A stretch of DNA of 64,000 nt from Rhizomys pruinosus (taxonomy: Eukaryota > Chordata > Mammalia > Rodentia > Spalacidae), in contig VZQC01013290.1 of assembly GCA_009823505.1 (NCBI GenBank), positions 93,565 to 157,564 on the forward strand, read 5' to 3'. Positions 33,542 through 45,472 of the stretch are shown here, piece by piece. The position numbers and the translations under genes are program-made. The notes under the pieces were generated by a model, which saw only the letters and a list, made by a program, of their open reading frames with translations, did no database searches and was not told the origin of the DNA. Numbering within the stretch: position 1 is the stretch's first letter; the number at the start of each line of letters is the position of its first letter.

Positions 33542-35729
33542 GGGTGTATATTCGACTAATGCATATTTAATTGACGTGAGTTCAACAAGTATCCAGTTTT
33601 TCCCAGACACTGTCTACAGGTTACATGGTATTTTAGGACTCAGTAAAAGTAAATATGTGTATGTTAAACAACATTGGTTTACAGGCTCTGATAAAAGTGG
33701 TAATGCATCTGAGTTAAATGGAGATATAAATTGCTGTTGTCCACGTTTGTTCTACATAAAATCTGTATAACAATAACTTTGGGATTGGCACACACAAATG
33801 TTCTCTATAATTTTTCTGTTGTATGGTATCACCTCGTGGCATTCTCTTTCACCTATAAGATGATTTAATGAAAAAATTAAGTTTGCTTCCCAAGTTAATC
33901 ACATACAGTAACCCAAAACAGCATGGGTGAATTTGATGAAATCTGTGCCTTGATTCCACCCTATAGGTATGTATGTATAATACAACTGCCTTCTGGAAAC
34001 TCATGGGTCAAAAAACAAAAACTAAAAAAAAACAAAATGGGGGGGATACAGATAGATATGAAACCTTTTTGTCAAAAACCTTGCAATTCAAATCTTAAAA
34101 CTAACTACGGGAAAAGATTTGTATATTCCAACAGGTCAAAATGTCCCCAACTTAACGGCTGAGAAAGAAAAGATACAGCTTTGCATTGAGTAGGATGTAC
34201 CAGAAAGTGCCAACAGAAAGGTTGGCCCATCTGAACATTGAAAGGAAGAAAAGCCTCAGATTGCTACAAACATCAAACCCCTCTGTGGATCCTACTTGTA
34301 ACAACTATGTATAATGAGTCCTGATGAAACTTACCTTCTAGGAGCTGCAAAGGTTTTAATATGAGAGACTTTCTTATCCCCCCCCCATAGAACAAGGAAA
34401 AATATGATGATGATGATGTCGTTCTCCAACTGTAAATTGGAGACAACTATTATAGAGGTAATCTCTTATAAAAATGGTAAAACTGACTTCTTGAATTGAC
34501 TAATAGACATAGGAACTGTGAAAAGGATTATTCTCTATTCAGAACCAAATATAATACTAAAGTCTCCTTAACCTATGTACTTAAGCAAAATATATTAATA
34601 CAGGAGCTCTGACATCAGCAATGGATTATTCTACCAAGGAGATGTTGGCCAGGGGATCCAAGCCCCCACAAAAGGTAAAGGCTCCTTGCCTCTAAACTGG
34701 GATACCTGCAAGAAGAGAGGCGATAAGGCCCTGCTGTCAAAGACCTGACGTTAACATGGGAAAGATGTATTGAGACCGCACTTGCAAGTGTACAGATGGT
34801 CTCTGGAATACCACAGAGTGTTACCAAAGGCCACTAAACCAATAAAGCAAATATGGGTCTCATTGAGTCAAGCAAGTCTCCTCCGTCAGCACCAGCTACA
34901 CCTGGAAATACTGTGCAGCAGAGGCAGCCATATGCCTGTATATCCCAAATCTAATTGGCTATTGGCTCTCTCCTTGGAGGAATAACCCATGGCTGATGCC
35001 ACAAGCTTACATCCTCTAATGGTCAGGAGATTTTATAAGCCACAGTAAGACCCTGTCATATTTAACAGGAAAATGTAATTCATGGATTAACATACTATCC
35101 AAACATCTGTGTCTATACCAAAGTAACCTACAATAATAATTAGTACTGTTAAATACCTATATGTTTAATTGCTTTTGCTTCATTAGTAGGATTGAAAGGT
35201 TATTCCTGGACAAACTGTCAGCCCATGAAAGAAAACAGCCAGAATTGACCAGAGTCCAAGACAACAGCTCCAGAGAAAATAGACTGTTTTGCTTCTCATC
35301 CACCTGTGCCCCTTTTCTAAGCCTAAGGAACAATCTGCGGAAGAGGGAGCGTGGTAGAATGTAAGTGCTGCAATTGGGGTGAATGGTGAAACTACAGCAA
35401 TATAGCCTGGACACTCATTTGATCATCTTGATTGAACATACAAGCCCCCCATGCTGGATGGTGGGACCAAGGGGCTGTGTGGGTTTGGGCACAACTGCTT
35501 GCAAATTAGTTTTACATGAAGGATGCTTGTACTCATAAATTATCACTTATTGCTAAAAAATGAAAACAAAAACTGAGAGAAAGATGCAGGACACTTATGG
35601 CAGAATGCATGATCTGGGATGGGGTGGGGGTGGGGTGGGGGGAAGGGAAGGGGAAATATGCCTGAACTGAATTGGAAAATGAGGTATGAAATACACAAAG
35701 CATCAATAAAAAATAAATAAATAAAAGAA
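33542..35729 (+). mobile_element. 2.2-kb insertion ending in an L1 3' tail
   Basis: AGAAAGTCC flanks the interval at 33,533-33,541 and 35,730-35,738, and joining the outer flanks restores L1 ORF1-like sequence, which supports a single insertion. Only the last ~165 bp (from about 35,560: GAAAGATGCAGGACACTTATGG, GGGATGGGGTGGGGG, CATCAATAAAA) is L1 3' UTR. The preceding ~2 kb is not L1. It has short open frames (33,576-33,770, 33,923-34,162, 34,770-34,985) with no domain I can defend. It may be a chimeric retrocopy or a second, older insertion next to a short L1. Confidence 0.55.
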
Positions 35730-35757
35730 AGAAAGTCCAAGTCATATAGAAAGGCAC

Positions 35758-35905
35758 GATGCAGGTTTGGTTCCTAGAACACACATGGGGCTCTTTAATT
35801 CCAGAGCTAGAGGATCTGAAGTACTCTTCTGGCCACTGTTGCAACTGTAGGACTTGGGTGCTTTACCTACATTCATGTAGGTAAAGCATTCACACATATA
35901 AAATT
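35758..35905 (+). mobile_element. B3/B2-like old SINE
   Basis: GCAGGTTTGGTTCCTAGAAC, CACACATGGGGCTCTTTAATTC and CTCTTCTGGCCACTGTTGCA follow the B3/B2 order. It is diverged, with an A-rich end near 35,900. Confidence 0.6.
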
Positions 35906-36129
35906 AAAAGAGATAGAAATAAATGAATCAATAAATAATGAATAACAAAAAATTATGAAATTCAGATTGAAGATGCATACAGATCATCAAGTTCACAGGA
36001 CTAGAACAGAAACAGTCTACATAATATAATAGTAAAAACACAAAATATATATAACAAAGAAAATATCTGAAAGCTTAAATTGAGAAAGACTTAGTCACAC
36101 ATAAACACAGGGACATGAGAACATAAACT

Positions 36130-36560
36130 GATTTGTCAAGAAAGATGATGAAAGCCAGAAAGGATTTGACCTGTGTCATGCAAGACATGAAAAGAACACA
36201 GATTCTAACTCAGATTACTATACCCAGCAAACAGAAATCAGAATGGAGGTTCAGCAGAAAGCTAGAGACAGATACACTACAAGATCCAACAATACCACCC
36301 TTGGACATGCAACCAAAGGACTCTAAATCCTCTTCATCCTGTTTAACGGTGTACTATTCAGAACAGTCAGGACATGGAAACAACCTGGATGTCTAACAAC
36401 TGATTAATGAATAATGAAAATATGGAACATTTGCACATGCAAGTAGATTCATCTGTGATGATAAATAAAATTATGAAATTTGTAGATGAATGGATGCTTA
36501 ATGAGATAACTCAGACCCAGAAAGAAAAGTGTCGACTGTTCGCTCACATTTGGATGCTAG
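36130..36560 (+). mobile_element. Ancient L1 remnant
   Basis: TTACTATACCCAGCAAACAG resembles the end of ORF1. ACCACCCTTGGACATGCAACC, ACTATTCAGAACAGTCAGGA and GATGCTTAATGAGATAACTCAGACC follow the ORF2 C-terminal order. Strongly diverged and collapsed. Confidence 0.65.
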
Positions 36561-37089
36561 CTTTGAATATTTAATGTTTATGTTTTAATTAGAAAAATCT
36601 ATATAATTCAGGAGACTAGGCAGGGGTCATGGTAGAGGAGCTTCATCTGATGATGAAATAGAATACAGGGCTGAAATGGGGAAATGCAGATAATGGAATG
36701 GGAAGAGATAAATGGGGTGAGGAGTGAGAGGACAGTGTTGAGGAGGTGGACAGGGAGAACTCACAGAAGGAGCATCTTAAAACGTCAATCCACTATTACA
36801 GCTTCTTAACATAAAAACATATGTAAAAGACAAAGTTTAAATGGGAAACAGTGTGCCTATCAGACACCAGAGAAGAATAAATAAAAAGCTTGTTCCCGGG
36901 ATGGACAACTTCTGCCCTTAAATAATACTAAAAGTCAGGCTGTTTCTTCATTCAAGTATCAAGAAATGCTGTTCCTTTCTTCAAGGCCGTGATCACTTGT
37001 AGGTCTACAGTTTAATAGTGGATGGCCCTACACCCAAGAATATTTGAGAATCAAGATAGCTTGGGACACATATTGAGTCACAGAACAAC
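36561..37089. other. Unassigned stretch
   Basis: Purine-rich in part (36,600-36,770). It may include an old L1 3' UTR, but I cannot support any feature. Confidence 0.4.
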
Positions 37090-37745
37090 ATGACTTGCAC
37101 ATCTCAACCAGCTCTTGCCATCACTTCTGTGACAGGTCCTGCCAAACCAGCTCCCTCTTCATCCCAGGACCAGGTGCCCCCACCAGGGAAGGTCAAGTTA
37201 GTGCCTCTGCCTTTCCTATCACTGGACAAGCCAAAAGTATGACCTGTTGCTCAGAGGACACTGTTCCTGTCTTCAGGCAGGCCCACAGCAGCTTACCCTG
37301 GCAGGCCTGTCTCCAAATCATGTCAGCTCACACAGTCAATCCACCTCAACCACCTTCTGCCAGCACATCTCTAATGGGTTCTGCCAAACCAGCTCTGACA
37401 AGTTCTGTCAGTGCCAGCAGACCCTGTGAGAAAGACCACCCAGACCAGCCCTGTCCGGCAGCTGGCTGCTTCCAGGCCTGCACCCTACAAAGCACCATCT
37501 TACAAGCCCCTCCACAAGAGACCTGTTTCTGCTGCTCTGACCAAGGACCTGTCACCTCCCAAGTCTCAATCCCGGTATCTCCTGCAGGACTTCAGCTGCT
37601 AAACACTTCCATGGAAGAAAGTCAACATTCCTGGACCAGTGGTTTCACAGCCCATCACAAAAAGCCAGAGCCCAGAGTGGGAAGTGGCAGTTATTCCTAC
37701 AGAGGGAAAAGGATACGGAAATTTCTCTCTATTATGGCTGGGTAA
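37090..37745 (+). pseudogene. Ser/Pro-rich broken ORF, not recognised
   Basis: GC content rises sharply here between two AT-rich blocks. An ATG at 37,090 opens a frame reading GPAKPAPSSSQDQVPPPGK and VKLVPLPFLSLDKPK before a stop near 37,240. The same protein-like style continues in other frames (RQLAASRPAPYKAPSYKPLH, then KDLSPPKSQSRYLLQDFS to 37,602). A separate continuous frame of 216 codons (37,095-37,745, TTG start) is Cys/Ser/Pro-rich and looks like the shadow frame. The pattern suggests a decayed Ser/Pro/Lys-rich coding sequence with frameshifts, perhaps a retrocopy, but no A tail or target duplication was found. No function is proposed. Confidence 0.35.
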
Positions 37746-37760
37746 TGTAAGAGCTACCAA

Positions 37761-38473
37761 GACCCTGGGGACAAAGTGGATTTCCACATAGATCTGGAGA
37801 GATATAGAGAGATGCATGTATATTGTATACATACACACAGAGAAATGTGTAAATATGTATATAAGTAGATAAAATATAGATTAACTATATAGAGAAATAA
37901 AATTTCTACAGTCATAAATATTTGAAAGTTAGCACAAGAAAGTAAATAAATACCTCAATTATTTCATTGTTGAGAAATAGAGAATTTTCTTAAATTTTTG
38001 ATATTAAGTTTCAAATATATCTCATGTAAAATAATTCAAAAAGTGTGTAGATACACAGTAAATAAGCAGATATGTAGGCAAATATATAGATATATGGAGA
38101 AAATTTTGAATAGAGAAGAATTATATATTCTGAATATTTGCAAAACTTAAAATATTTACTATAGTAATGTATTTAAGTTATTTCTTTGGTGATATTATTT
38201 ATTGTTTTCGCATAATTTAGATTTTTTAATTTAGTTTCAAAAATCTAATATGAAATCTCATTTGTGTATTATTTAATTAATAAAATTATATACTCGTATT
38301 AAAATTTCTCATCTTGACTTTGGTCTTCATTGCCACTACTCATTGTTCATGGGATTTCCCATTAAAATATCTTCTGGAAACTGAACATTCCCCTCTTCAA
38401 CTGGGAATTCATTTAACAATCATATGGCTTTTGGGAGTAGATTTTTCCACTCATGTGGAGTACATTCCTTAAA
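37761..38473. other. AT-rich DNA without recognised features
   Basis: Runs of TATA/ATAT-type sequence and short A/T homopolymers. No SINE, L1 motif or usable ORF is visible. Confidence 0.6.
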
Positions 38474-38486
38474 AAGTTTAAAGGGA

Positions 38487-38692
38487 GATGTGGTTCAGTG
38501 GTTAACAGCGCCAACTGCTCTTGCAGAGGACCTGGGTTCGATTCTCAGCACCCACCTGGTGGCTAAGAACCATCTTTAACTCCAGTTCCAGGGGAATCCG
38601 ATGCCCTCTTCTGACCTCCGCAGCATTGCATGACACGGGTGCACCAAGCTACATGCAGACAGTACAGTCATACACATAAAAAATAAATAAAT
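38487..38692 (+). mobile_element. B2 SINE (older subfamily), 13-bp target duplication
   Basis: B box GGTTCGATTC, CACCCACCTGGTGGC and a single, non-duplicated ACTCCAGTTCCAGGGG block, ending in an AAATAAATAA tail. AAGTTTAAAGGGA flanks it at 38,474-38,486 and 38,693-38,705. Confidence 0.93.
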
Positions 38693-39232
38693 AAGTTTAA
38701 AGGGATTGGAATATTGGCTTGTGGAAATGTGGGAGTGAAGATACCCAGCCAGCCTGAACACAGGTGGGCCTGTTGCCTCTAGGGGACTTGGGTGCATATG
38801 AATTGGTTGCTTCGGCTGGATCAGCTGAAGTACAGGTTGTGTGCCTGGCCCGTCATCCAGGTAGATTGTTGGAGGGTTGGATTATTGGCCTGTTGTGCAT
38901 AGAGATTGGTTACTTTGGCCAGACCAGCTGAGGCTCAAGTTAAGCAAGGAATTCGCCCCCCTCCCCCAACTCAAATTCTGGATGGAGTGTCCAGATGGGA
39001 CTACAGTACATTAAGCCCCAAAATTAACCTAGAGGAACTGGCTTGCACGAAGCAGAGGGAGTACAGTGCTCAGAGGGTACCATCCAGGTTGTTCCCTACC
39101 CAGTTTTTTTGAGAACATGCAGAACAACAAGGGAAGAGTGAGCTATACCTTCTAATCTATAACCAAAATTGAAAGTCTGAAACCTAGACAAGTCAACACC
39201 TCCATAAACAAGGAGAAAACAATGAAGGCATC

Positions 39233-41291
39233 TGTATTAGTCACTTTTCTGTTGCTGTGATAAAGCACCATGACCAAGGAACTTATAAAAGGAAGAGTTT
39301 ATTTGAGCTTATGATTGGCGGTTCCAGGGAATTAGAGTCCGTTGTGGTGGGAGGTGTGGCGGCTGGATCTGGAGCAGCAAACTGAGGGTCACATCTCGCA
39401 AAGAGCACAGGAAACAGAGAGGAAGCAACTGTAGACCACAGAGGCTTGTTAAAACTCACTAAGCCTGCCCCCAGTGACACACTTCCCCCAGCATGGCCAC
39501 ACCTTCTAAGACCTCCAAAAACAGCACCACCAACTGGAGACAAATGTCTGAATACTTACAGCCTATGGGGGACACTCATGCAAACCACCACATTCCACTC
39601 CCTGGCCCCCATAGGCTCCTGATCATATAAAATGCAAAATGCATTTAGTCCAACCTTCAAAGTCCCCACAGTCTTTACCAGTTTCAATGCCATTCAAAAG
39701 TCCACAGTCCAAAGTCTCTTCTGAGACTCAGGCCAATCTCTTAAACTGTAAGCTCCTGTAAAATCAAAAGACAAATTACATACTCCCAATGTACAGTGGA
39801 ACCGAATATACATTCCCATTCCAAAAGGGAGGAATAGAGGCATAGTGAGGAAATACTGGACCAAAACAAGACTGAAAACCAGCTGGGCAAATGCCAAGTC
39901 CTGTAGCTCCACATGCAACTTTTGGGACTTGACTTCCAAAGGGCTTAGACGGCTCAGCTCTTCCAGCTTTGCTTGCAACATACATCTCTTTCTTAGGCTG
40001 GTACCACTCCCTGTATGCAGCTCTCCTTGGCAAATATCTCACAGGTCTGGCATCTCGAATGTCTTCTTGAGGTCTCCGCTGCCAAACAGGCTTCACATTC
40101 ACAGCTTCATGCAATGGCCTATCAGGGCCTACTTTATGCAGGGACACCCCTGCTGCACTCTGCCTGACCTTGGCAGCTCTCTGAAACTGTGGAGGAAGAA
40201 CTGATGACGCCTTCACTCTTGCAAACTTCATGCCTTTAAAGCCAGCACCACGTGAATGAAGCTGCCGAGTTTGGCTGCAATTTTGGGATGGACCCTGGCC
40301 TATTTCAACCACATTTGCAACTTTTCTCTACCCTGGACTTGTTGGAGGATTAGCTGGGTGTGGTCTTGCCCTGAAGGTACTGATTCTTTTGTTTACTTGT
40401 AAATCTCCAGGCCTCTCCTTAATTGCTTTAATCTCCTTATGAAAGGGAGCCTCTCCTTCACATGCCTTGGCACCACCTTTAACATTCTAGTGCAGTTATC
40501 AGATCCAAAATGTACATTCTGCATTTCTTTCTGCTCATCTGCTCTTCTTCACTGTAGCTCTGCACAATATTCAACCATTAAAAGCCACGCCACCATTTCT
40601 ACATTAGGCTGTCTTGAAATATCCTCCACCAAAGACATCAGTCCACTGCTTTTCAACTTAGCATCAGGCAAGCATCTGGGCTGTGGGCAAACTGCTGCCA
40701 GACTCTTTATCAAAATATCCTGGTTGCTGCCTAAGTCTTTATTTTTCCCCTGGAACTACATCTTTTGCAGCCATGCTTTCTTCCAGGCCTCCACTAGAAT
40801 GGCCCCTTAAGCTCTTCTTACAGTAGTCAACAGCCTTTCTAGCCCAAAGTTCTAAAGTCTTCCACATTTCTCCAAACATACACATGGTCAGGTTCTTCAC
40901 AGCCAACAGCCCACTCTCTGGTACCAAATTACTGTATTAGTCACTATTCTGTTGCTGTGATAAAGCACCATGACCAAGGAACTTATGAAAGGAAGAGTTT
41001 ATCTGAGCTTACTATTGGCGGTTCCAGGGAATTAGAGTCCATTGTGGCAGAAGGCGTGGTGGCTGGATCTGGAGCAGCAAACCAAGGGTCACATCTCGCA
41101 AAGAGCACAGGGAGCAGAGAGGGAGCAACTGTAGACCACGAGGCTTGTTAAAACTCACTAAGCCTGCCCCCAGTGACACACTTCCCCCAGCATGGCCACA
41201 CCTTCTAAGACCTCTGAAAACAGCACCACCAACTGGAGACAAATGTCTGAATACTTACAGCCTATGGGGGACATGCATGCAAACCACCACA
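39233..41291 (-). mobile_element. MaLR-type (MT/ORR1-like) LTR element with two LTRs
   Basis: Two ~360-bp LTRs (39,233-39,592 and 40,933-41,291) in the same orientation bracket a 1.34-kb interior. On the minus strand each LTR begins TGTGGTGGTTTG and ends in CAGTAACA-like AATACA, as MaLR LTRs do. The 5-bp direct repeat GCATC flanks it at 39,228-39,232 and 41,292-41,296. The LTRs differ at about 20 positions plus one indel by eye. The interior has no retroviral gene, as expected for non-autonomous MaLR elements, which rely on ERVL-type machinery. It interrupts the L1-B 5' UTR. Confidence 0.85.
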
Positions 41292-41415
41292 GCATCTGAA
41301 GGAATCAAGGAAACAATCCTTCAACACAGTGAAGAAACATTTGAGATTTGCATTAAATTACAAACAAAAGAAACAAAAAGAAACATACATGCCAAAAGCA
41401 CAACAAAAGAACAAT

Positions 41416-42313
41416 ATGGGAAAAGCACAGAGTAATTCCACACTAAACTTTACCAATCCTATAGAAGATTCCTACAATGATATCTCCCTAGATGTAACCC
41501 AGGAACAGATCTTAGAAGAACAATCACATATATATTCATATAAATCACAGAACATAAGGAACAAATGAGAGACCTAAGGGGAGAGAATGAAAAACTCAGG
41601 AAGGAACTAGAGGGAGAGAATGACAAACTGGAAAGAACTAAAAGGAGAAAATGACAAACTCCGGAAAAAACTACAGGGAGAAAATGACAAATTCCAGAAG
41701 GAAACACTGAAAAGATCCCATGGTGAAATGAAAAAGAAAACCCACCACTGAAGCAAGGAGCTACAGGAAGAGATTGAGAAGCTCCAAAAGGAAGCGGAAA
41801 TACTAAAGGAATCACAGGATGAAATGCAAAAGGAAATCAAACACTCATCCAATCAAAAGCAAAAAATGAGAAAAAGTCTCAGAAACAGAATTTAGGAAGA
41901 AGAAAAAAGAATATCAGACCTGGAAGATAACACAGAAAAACTAAAAAGTTCAAGTAAAGACTATGAAAAACAAAGACAAAATTTTGAAAGCAACAAGAGA
42001 AAAACAAGTTACATATAAGACAAAAACTACCAATGTTAGAGCTGACTTTTCAGTGCAAACTATGAAAGCAAGAAGAATGTGGAACAAAGCACTCCCAGAG
42101 CTAAATGACTATAGATGCCAACCCAGGTTACTATACCAGGCAAAAATTTTGATTATAGTTGAAAGAGAAAGAAAAATCTTCCATGACATAAACAAGATGA
42201 CAGAATATATATCCGGAAAACCAACCCTGCAGAGAATACTTAAAACAATTCAAAGGACAGAAAAGAGGAGCAAATATCCCCAGGCACCTAGAAAGAGAAA
42301 TTAATAAAAGCAT
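41416..42313 (+). pseudogene. L1-B ORF1, frameshifted
   Basis: The start MGKAQSNST aligns with the L1-A start MGKAHKKSKRNST, and NPIEDSYNDISLD with NPTEDSYNEISLE. The first frame stops at 41,568. The coiled coil follows in other frames (ENDKLRKKLQGENDK-type blocks near 41,600-41,700). The C-terminal part is at 41,963-42,304 (KDKILKATREKQ, ADFSVQTMKARR, QPRLLYQAKILIIV). At least two frameshifts and a stop make it non-functional. Confidence 0.85.
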
Positions 42314-43998
42314 AACTGTGGAAGTAGAAACCTAGACCACCAAAAATGCAAATGCATAATAAGGTGAAAGGAAGCAACACACACCTCTCAGTTATAACCT
42401 TAAATATTAATGGACTAAACTCCCCAATCAAAAAGCATAGACTGGGAGAATGGATTCAGAATCAGAACCCATATATATGTTGTCTACAAGAAACCCATCT
42501 TACCCTCAAGGATAGGCACCAATATTCCAAGCAAATGGTAACAAAAAGAAAACAGGAGTTGCCATTTTAATATCAGACAAAATAGACTTCAGAGTAAAAG
42601 TAATCAGCAGAGCCAAAGAGGACAATTATTATCAAAGGGAAAATTAACCATGAAGACTTCACAATCTTGAATATATATGCACCAAACTCTCGTGCACCAA
42701 ACACTATAAACATAATTCTACAGGACCTCAAGGCACAGATTAACCCCAGCACACTCATAGGAGGGGACTTCAATACCCACTTTGCACAGATAAAGCAAAC
42801 AAAGAATAAACAGAAAGACATCTGAACTGAACAATATGATACAGCAAATGGACCTCACAGACATCTACCAAATATTACACCCAACCCCCAGAGAATACAC
42901 TTTCTACCCAGTACTCCACAGAATATTCAGTAAAATTGACCACATTCTTAGACACAGAAAAAAAAAACTCAACAAATACAAAAGATTGAAATAATTTCAT
43001 GCATTCAATCAGACCACAGTGCAATAAAGCTCGATATCAAAACCAGGATAAGCCCTACTATCTACAGGAACACATAGAGACTAAGCAACACACTCCTAAA
43101 TAATGAATGGGTCAAGGAAGAAATAAAGAAAGAAATAAAAGCATTCCTAGAACTAAACGACAATGACAGTACAACACAACAGAACCTATGGGATACTTTA
43201 AAAGCAGTCCTAAGAGGGAAGTTTACATAACTGGGTGCCTATATTAAAAAAAAAAACAACAGAAAGAGCACAAATAAATGAGCTATGACTGCATCTAAAA
43301 ACACTTGAAAGACAACAACAAATGAACCCTAAACACAACAGACAGAAAGAAATAACAAAAACCAGAGCAGAAATCAATGAAATAGAAACAAAGAAAACAA
43401 TACAAAAATCAATGAATCCAAAAGTTCCATGAAAGAATAAACAAGATAGACACACCTTTAGCCCAGTTAACCAAAAGAAAGAACAACTCCAAATCAATAG
43501 CATTCATGGTGAAAGGTGAAACATCACAGCAGATAAAGAAAAGATCCAGAAAATCATATGAGAATACTTCAAAAACCTATACTCTACTAAATTTGAAAAC
43601 CTAAGAGAAATGGATGAATATCTGAAATCCTGAGATTCACCAAAGCTTAACCAAGAAGAGACTGACAGCTTAAACAGCCCCATAATATTTGAGGAAACTG
43701 AAGATGTAATAATAATAAAAAAAAAAAACCTCCCAACTAAAAACATCCCAGGCCCAGATGGTTTTACAGCAGAATTCTATAAACCATTTAAAGAGGTCTT
43801 ACAACCATTACTACTTAACCTGTTCAGAAGGATACAGAGGGAAATATCCCAAATTCCTTGTATGAAGCCAGCATCACTCCAATACCAAAACCAGGCAAAC
43901 ACACAAACAAGAAAGAAAACTATAGACCCATATCATTAATGAACACAGATGCAAAAATTCTCAATAAAATACTTGTAAAAAGCAAAAACAAGCTGTTA

Positions 43999-44229
43999 AT
44001 GGGGCTGGAGAGATGGCTCAGAGGTTAAGAGCACTGACTGCTCTTGCAGAGGACCTGGGTTCGATTCCCAGCACCCACATGGTGGCTAAGAAACATCTTT
44101 AACTCCAGTTCCAGGGGAATCTGACGCCCTCTTCTGACCTCCGCAGCATTGCACGACATGGGTGCACAAACCTACATGCAGACAGTACATTCATGCACAT
44201 AAAATAATAATAAATAATAATAATAAATA
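43999..44229 (+). mobile_element. B2 SINE (older subfamily)
   Basis: GGGGCTGGAGAGATGGCTCA, B box GGTTCGATTC, a single ACTCCAGTTCCAGGGG block and an (AATA)n tail. It lacks the internal duplication. A target duplication was not obvious in the diverged L1 flanks. Confidence 0.94.
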
Positions 44230-44512
44230 TCAAACAGACTCACATCAGAAAGATCATCCATCATGACCAAGTTGTATTCATACCAGAGATGCAGGGATAG
44301 TTCAATATATGTAAATCAATAAATATCATATAAATGGACTGAAAGACAAAAACCACATGATTATCTCAATGGATACAGAAAAAGCTTTCAATACAATCCA
44401 GCATCCCTTCATGCTTAAAGTCCTAGAGGGAATTGGACTAGAGGGATTATTCCTCAATGTAATTAAAACCATATACAAGAAACCCACAGCCAACATCATC
44501 CTAAATGGAGAA

Positions 44513-44620
44513 AACTGAGTTCAAGGCCAGCCTGGTCTACAGAGTGAGTGCCAGCACAACTGGGGCTACAAGGAGACCCTGTCTCAAAAAGAAAAAAAAA
44601 AAAAAAAAAAAAAAAAAGAA
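44513..44620 (+). mobile_element. 5'-truncated B1 SINE with long A tail
   Basis: GAGTTCAAGGCCAGCCTGGT, CTACAGAGTGAGTGCC and CCTGTCTCAAAAAG are the B1 3' half, followed by ~29 A residues. It sits in L1-B ORF2. Confidence 0.9.
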
Positions 44621-45411
44621 AAGGCAGGAACCAGGCAAGGCTGCCCACTATCTACACTCCTCTTCAATATAGTGCTTCAAACACTTGCTAGGGCAATAAG
44701 GCGAAAAAACAAAATTAAAGGAGTAGTAATCAGAAAAGAGTAAGTAAAAGTATTCCTTTTGCAGAAGATATGATAGTTTACCTAAAGGATGCTAAAAACT
44801 CCACCAGAAAACTAGAAACAATTAAAAGTTTCAGTAAAGTGGCAGGAAACAACAAAAAAAATAGAAAAATCAGTAGCTTTTCTTTACACCAACAATAAAC
44901 AACTGGAAAGGAATATAAAGAGACCTTCCCAATCACAATAGCCTAAAAAAAAAAAGTACATGGGAATAAACCTAACCAAAGGGACCAAAGACCTCTACAA
45001 CAAAAATTTTAAAACCCTGAAGGAGATTGAAGATGACATCCAAAGAGGGAAAGACCTCCCATGCTCATGGATTGGGAAAATTAATATAGTAAAAATGTCC
45101 ATTCCACCCAAATTAATATACAGATTCAATGCAATCCCAATCAAAATCCCCATGAGCTTTTTTACAGACTTGGAAAAAAATCCTTAAATTCAAATGGAAA
45201 ACAAAAATATCTGAATAGCTAAAGCAACCCTGAGCAAAAAGTGCAATGGGGGGGTAACTTTACCAGACTTCAAGCTATATTACAGGGCCATAGTCATAAA
45301 GACAGCCTGGTACTGGCACAAAAACAGACCCGTTGACCAATGGAACAAAATTGAAGATCCAAACTGGAGCTCATATAACTTCAGCTACCTCATATTCGAC
45401 AAAGGGGCTAA

Positions 45412-45472
45412 AAAATCCAGGACAGCTGGGGCTACAGGGAAACCCTGTTTTGAAAAGACTAAAAAAAATCTC
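45412..45472 (+). mobile_element. B1 3' fragment
   Basis: AGGACAGCTGGGGCTACAGG and GAAACCCTGTTTTGAAAAG match the B1 3' third with a short A-rich end. It interrupts the ORF2 sequence between AAGGGGCTAAAAAA and CTCATTGGAGG. Confidence 0.75.

Noticed and set aside
33542..35560. Degraded endogenous retrovirus interior
   Set aside because: A few peptide fragments felt retrovirus-like, but I found no primer site, active-site motif or LTR pair that I could defend.
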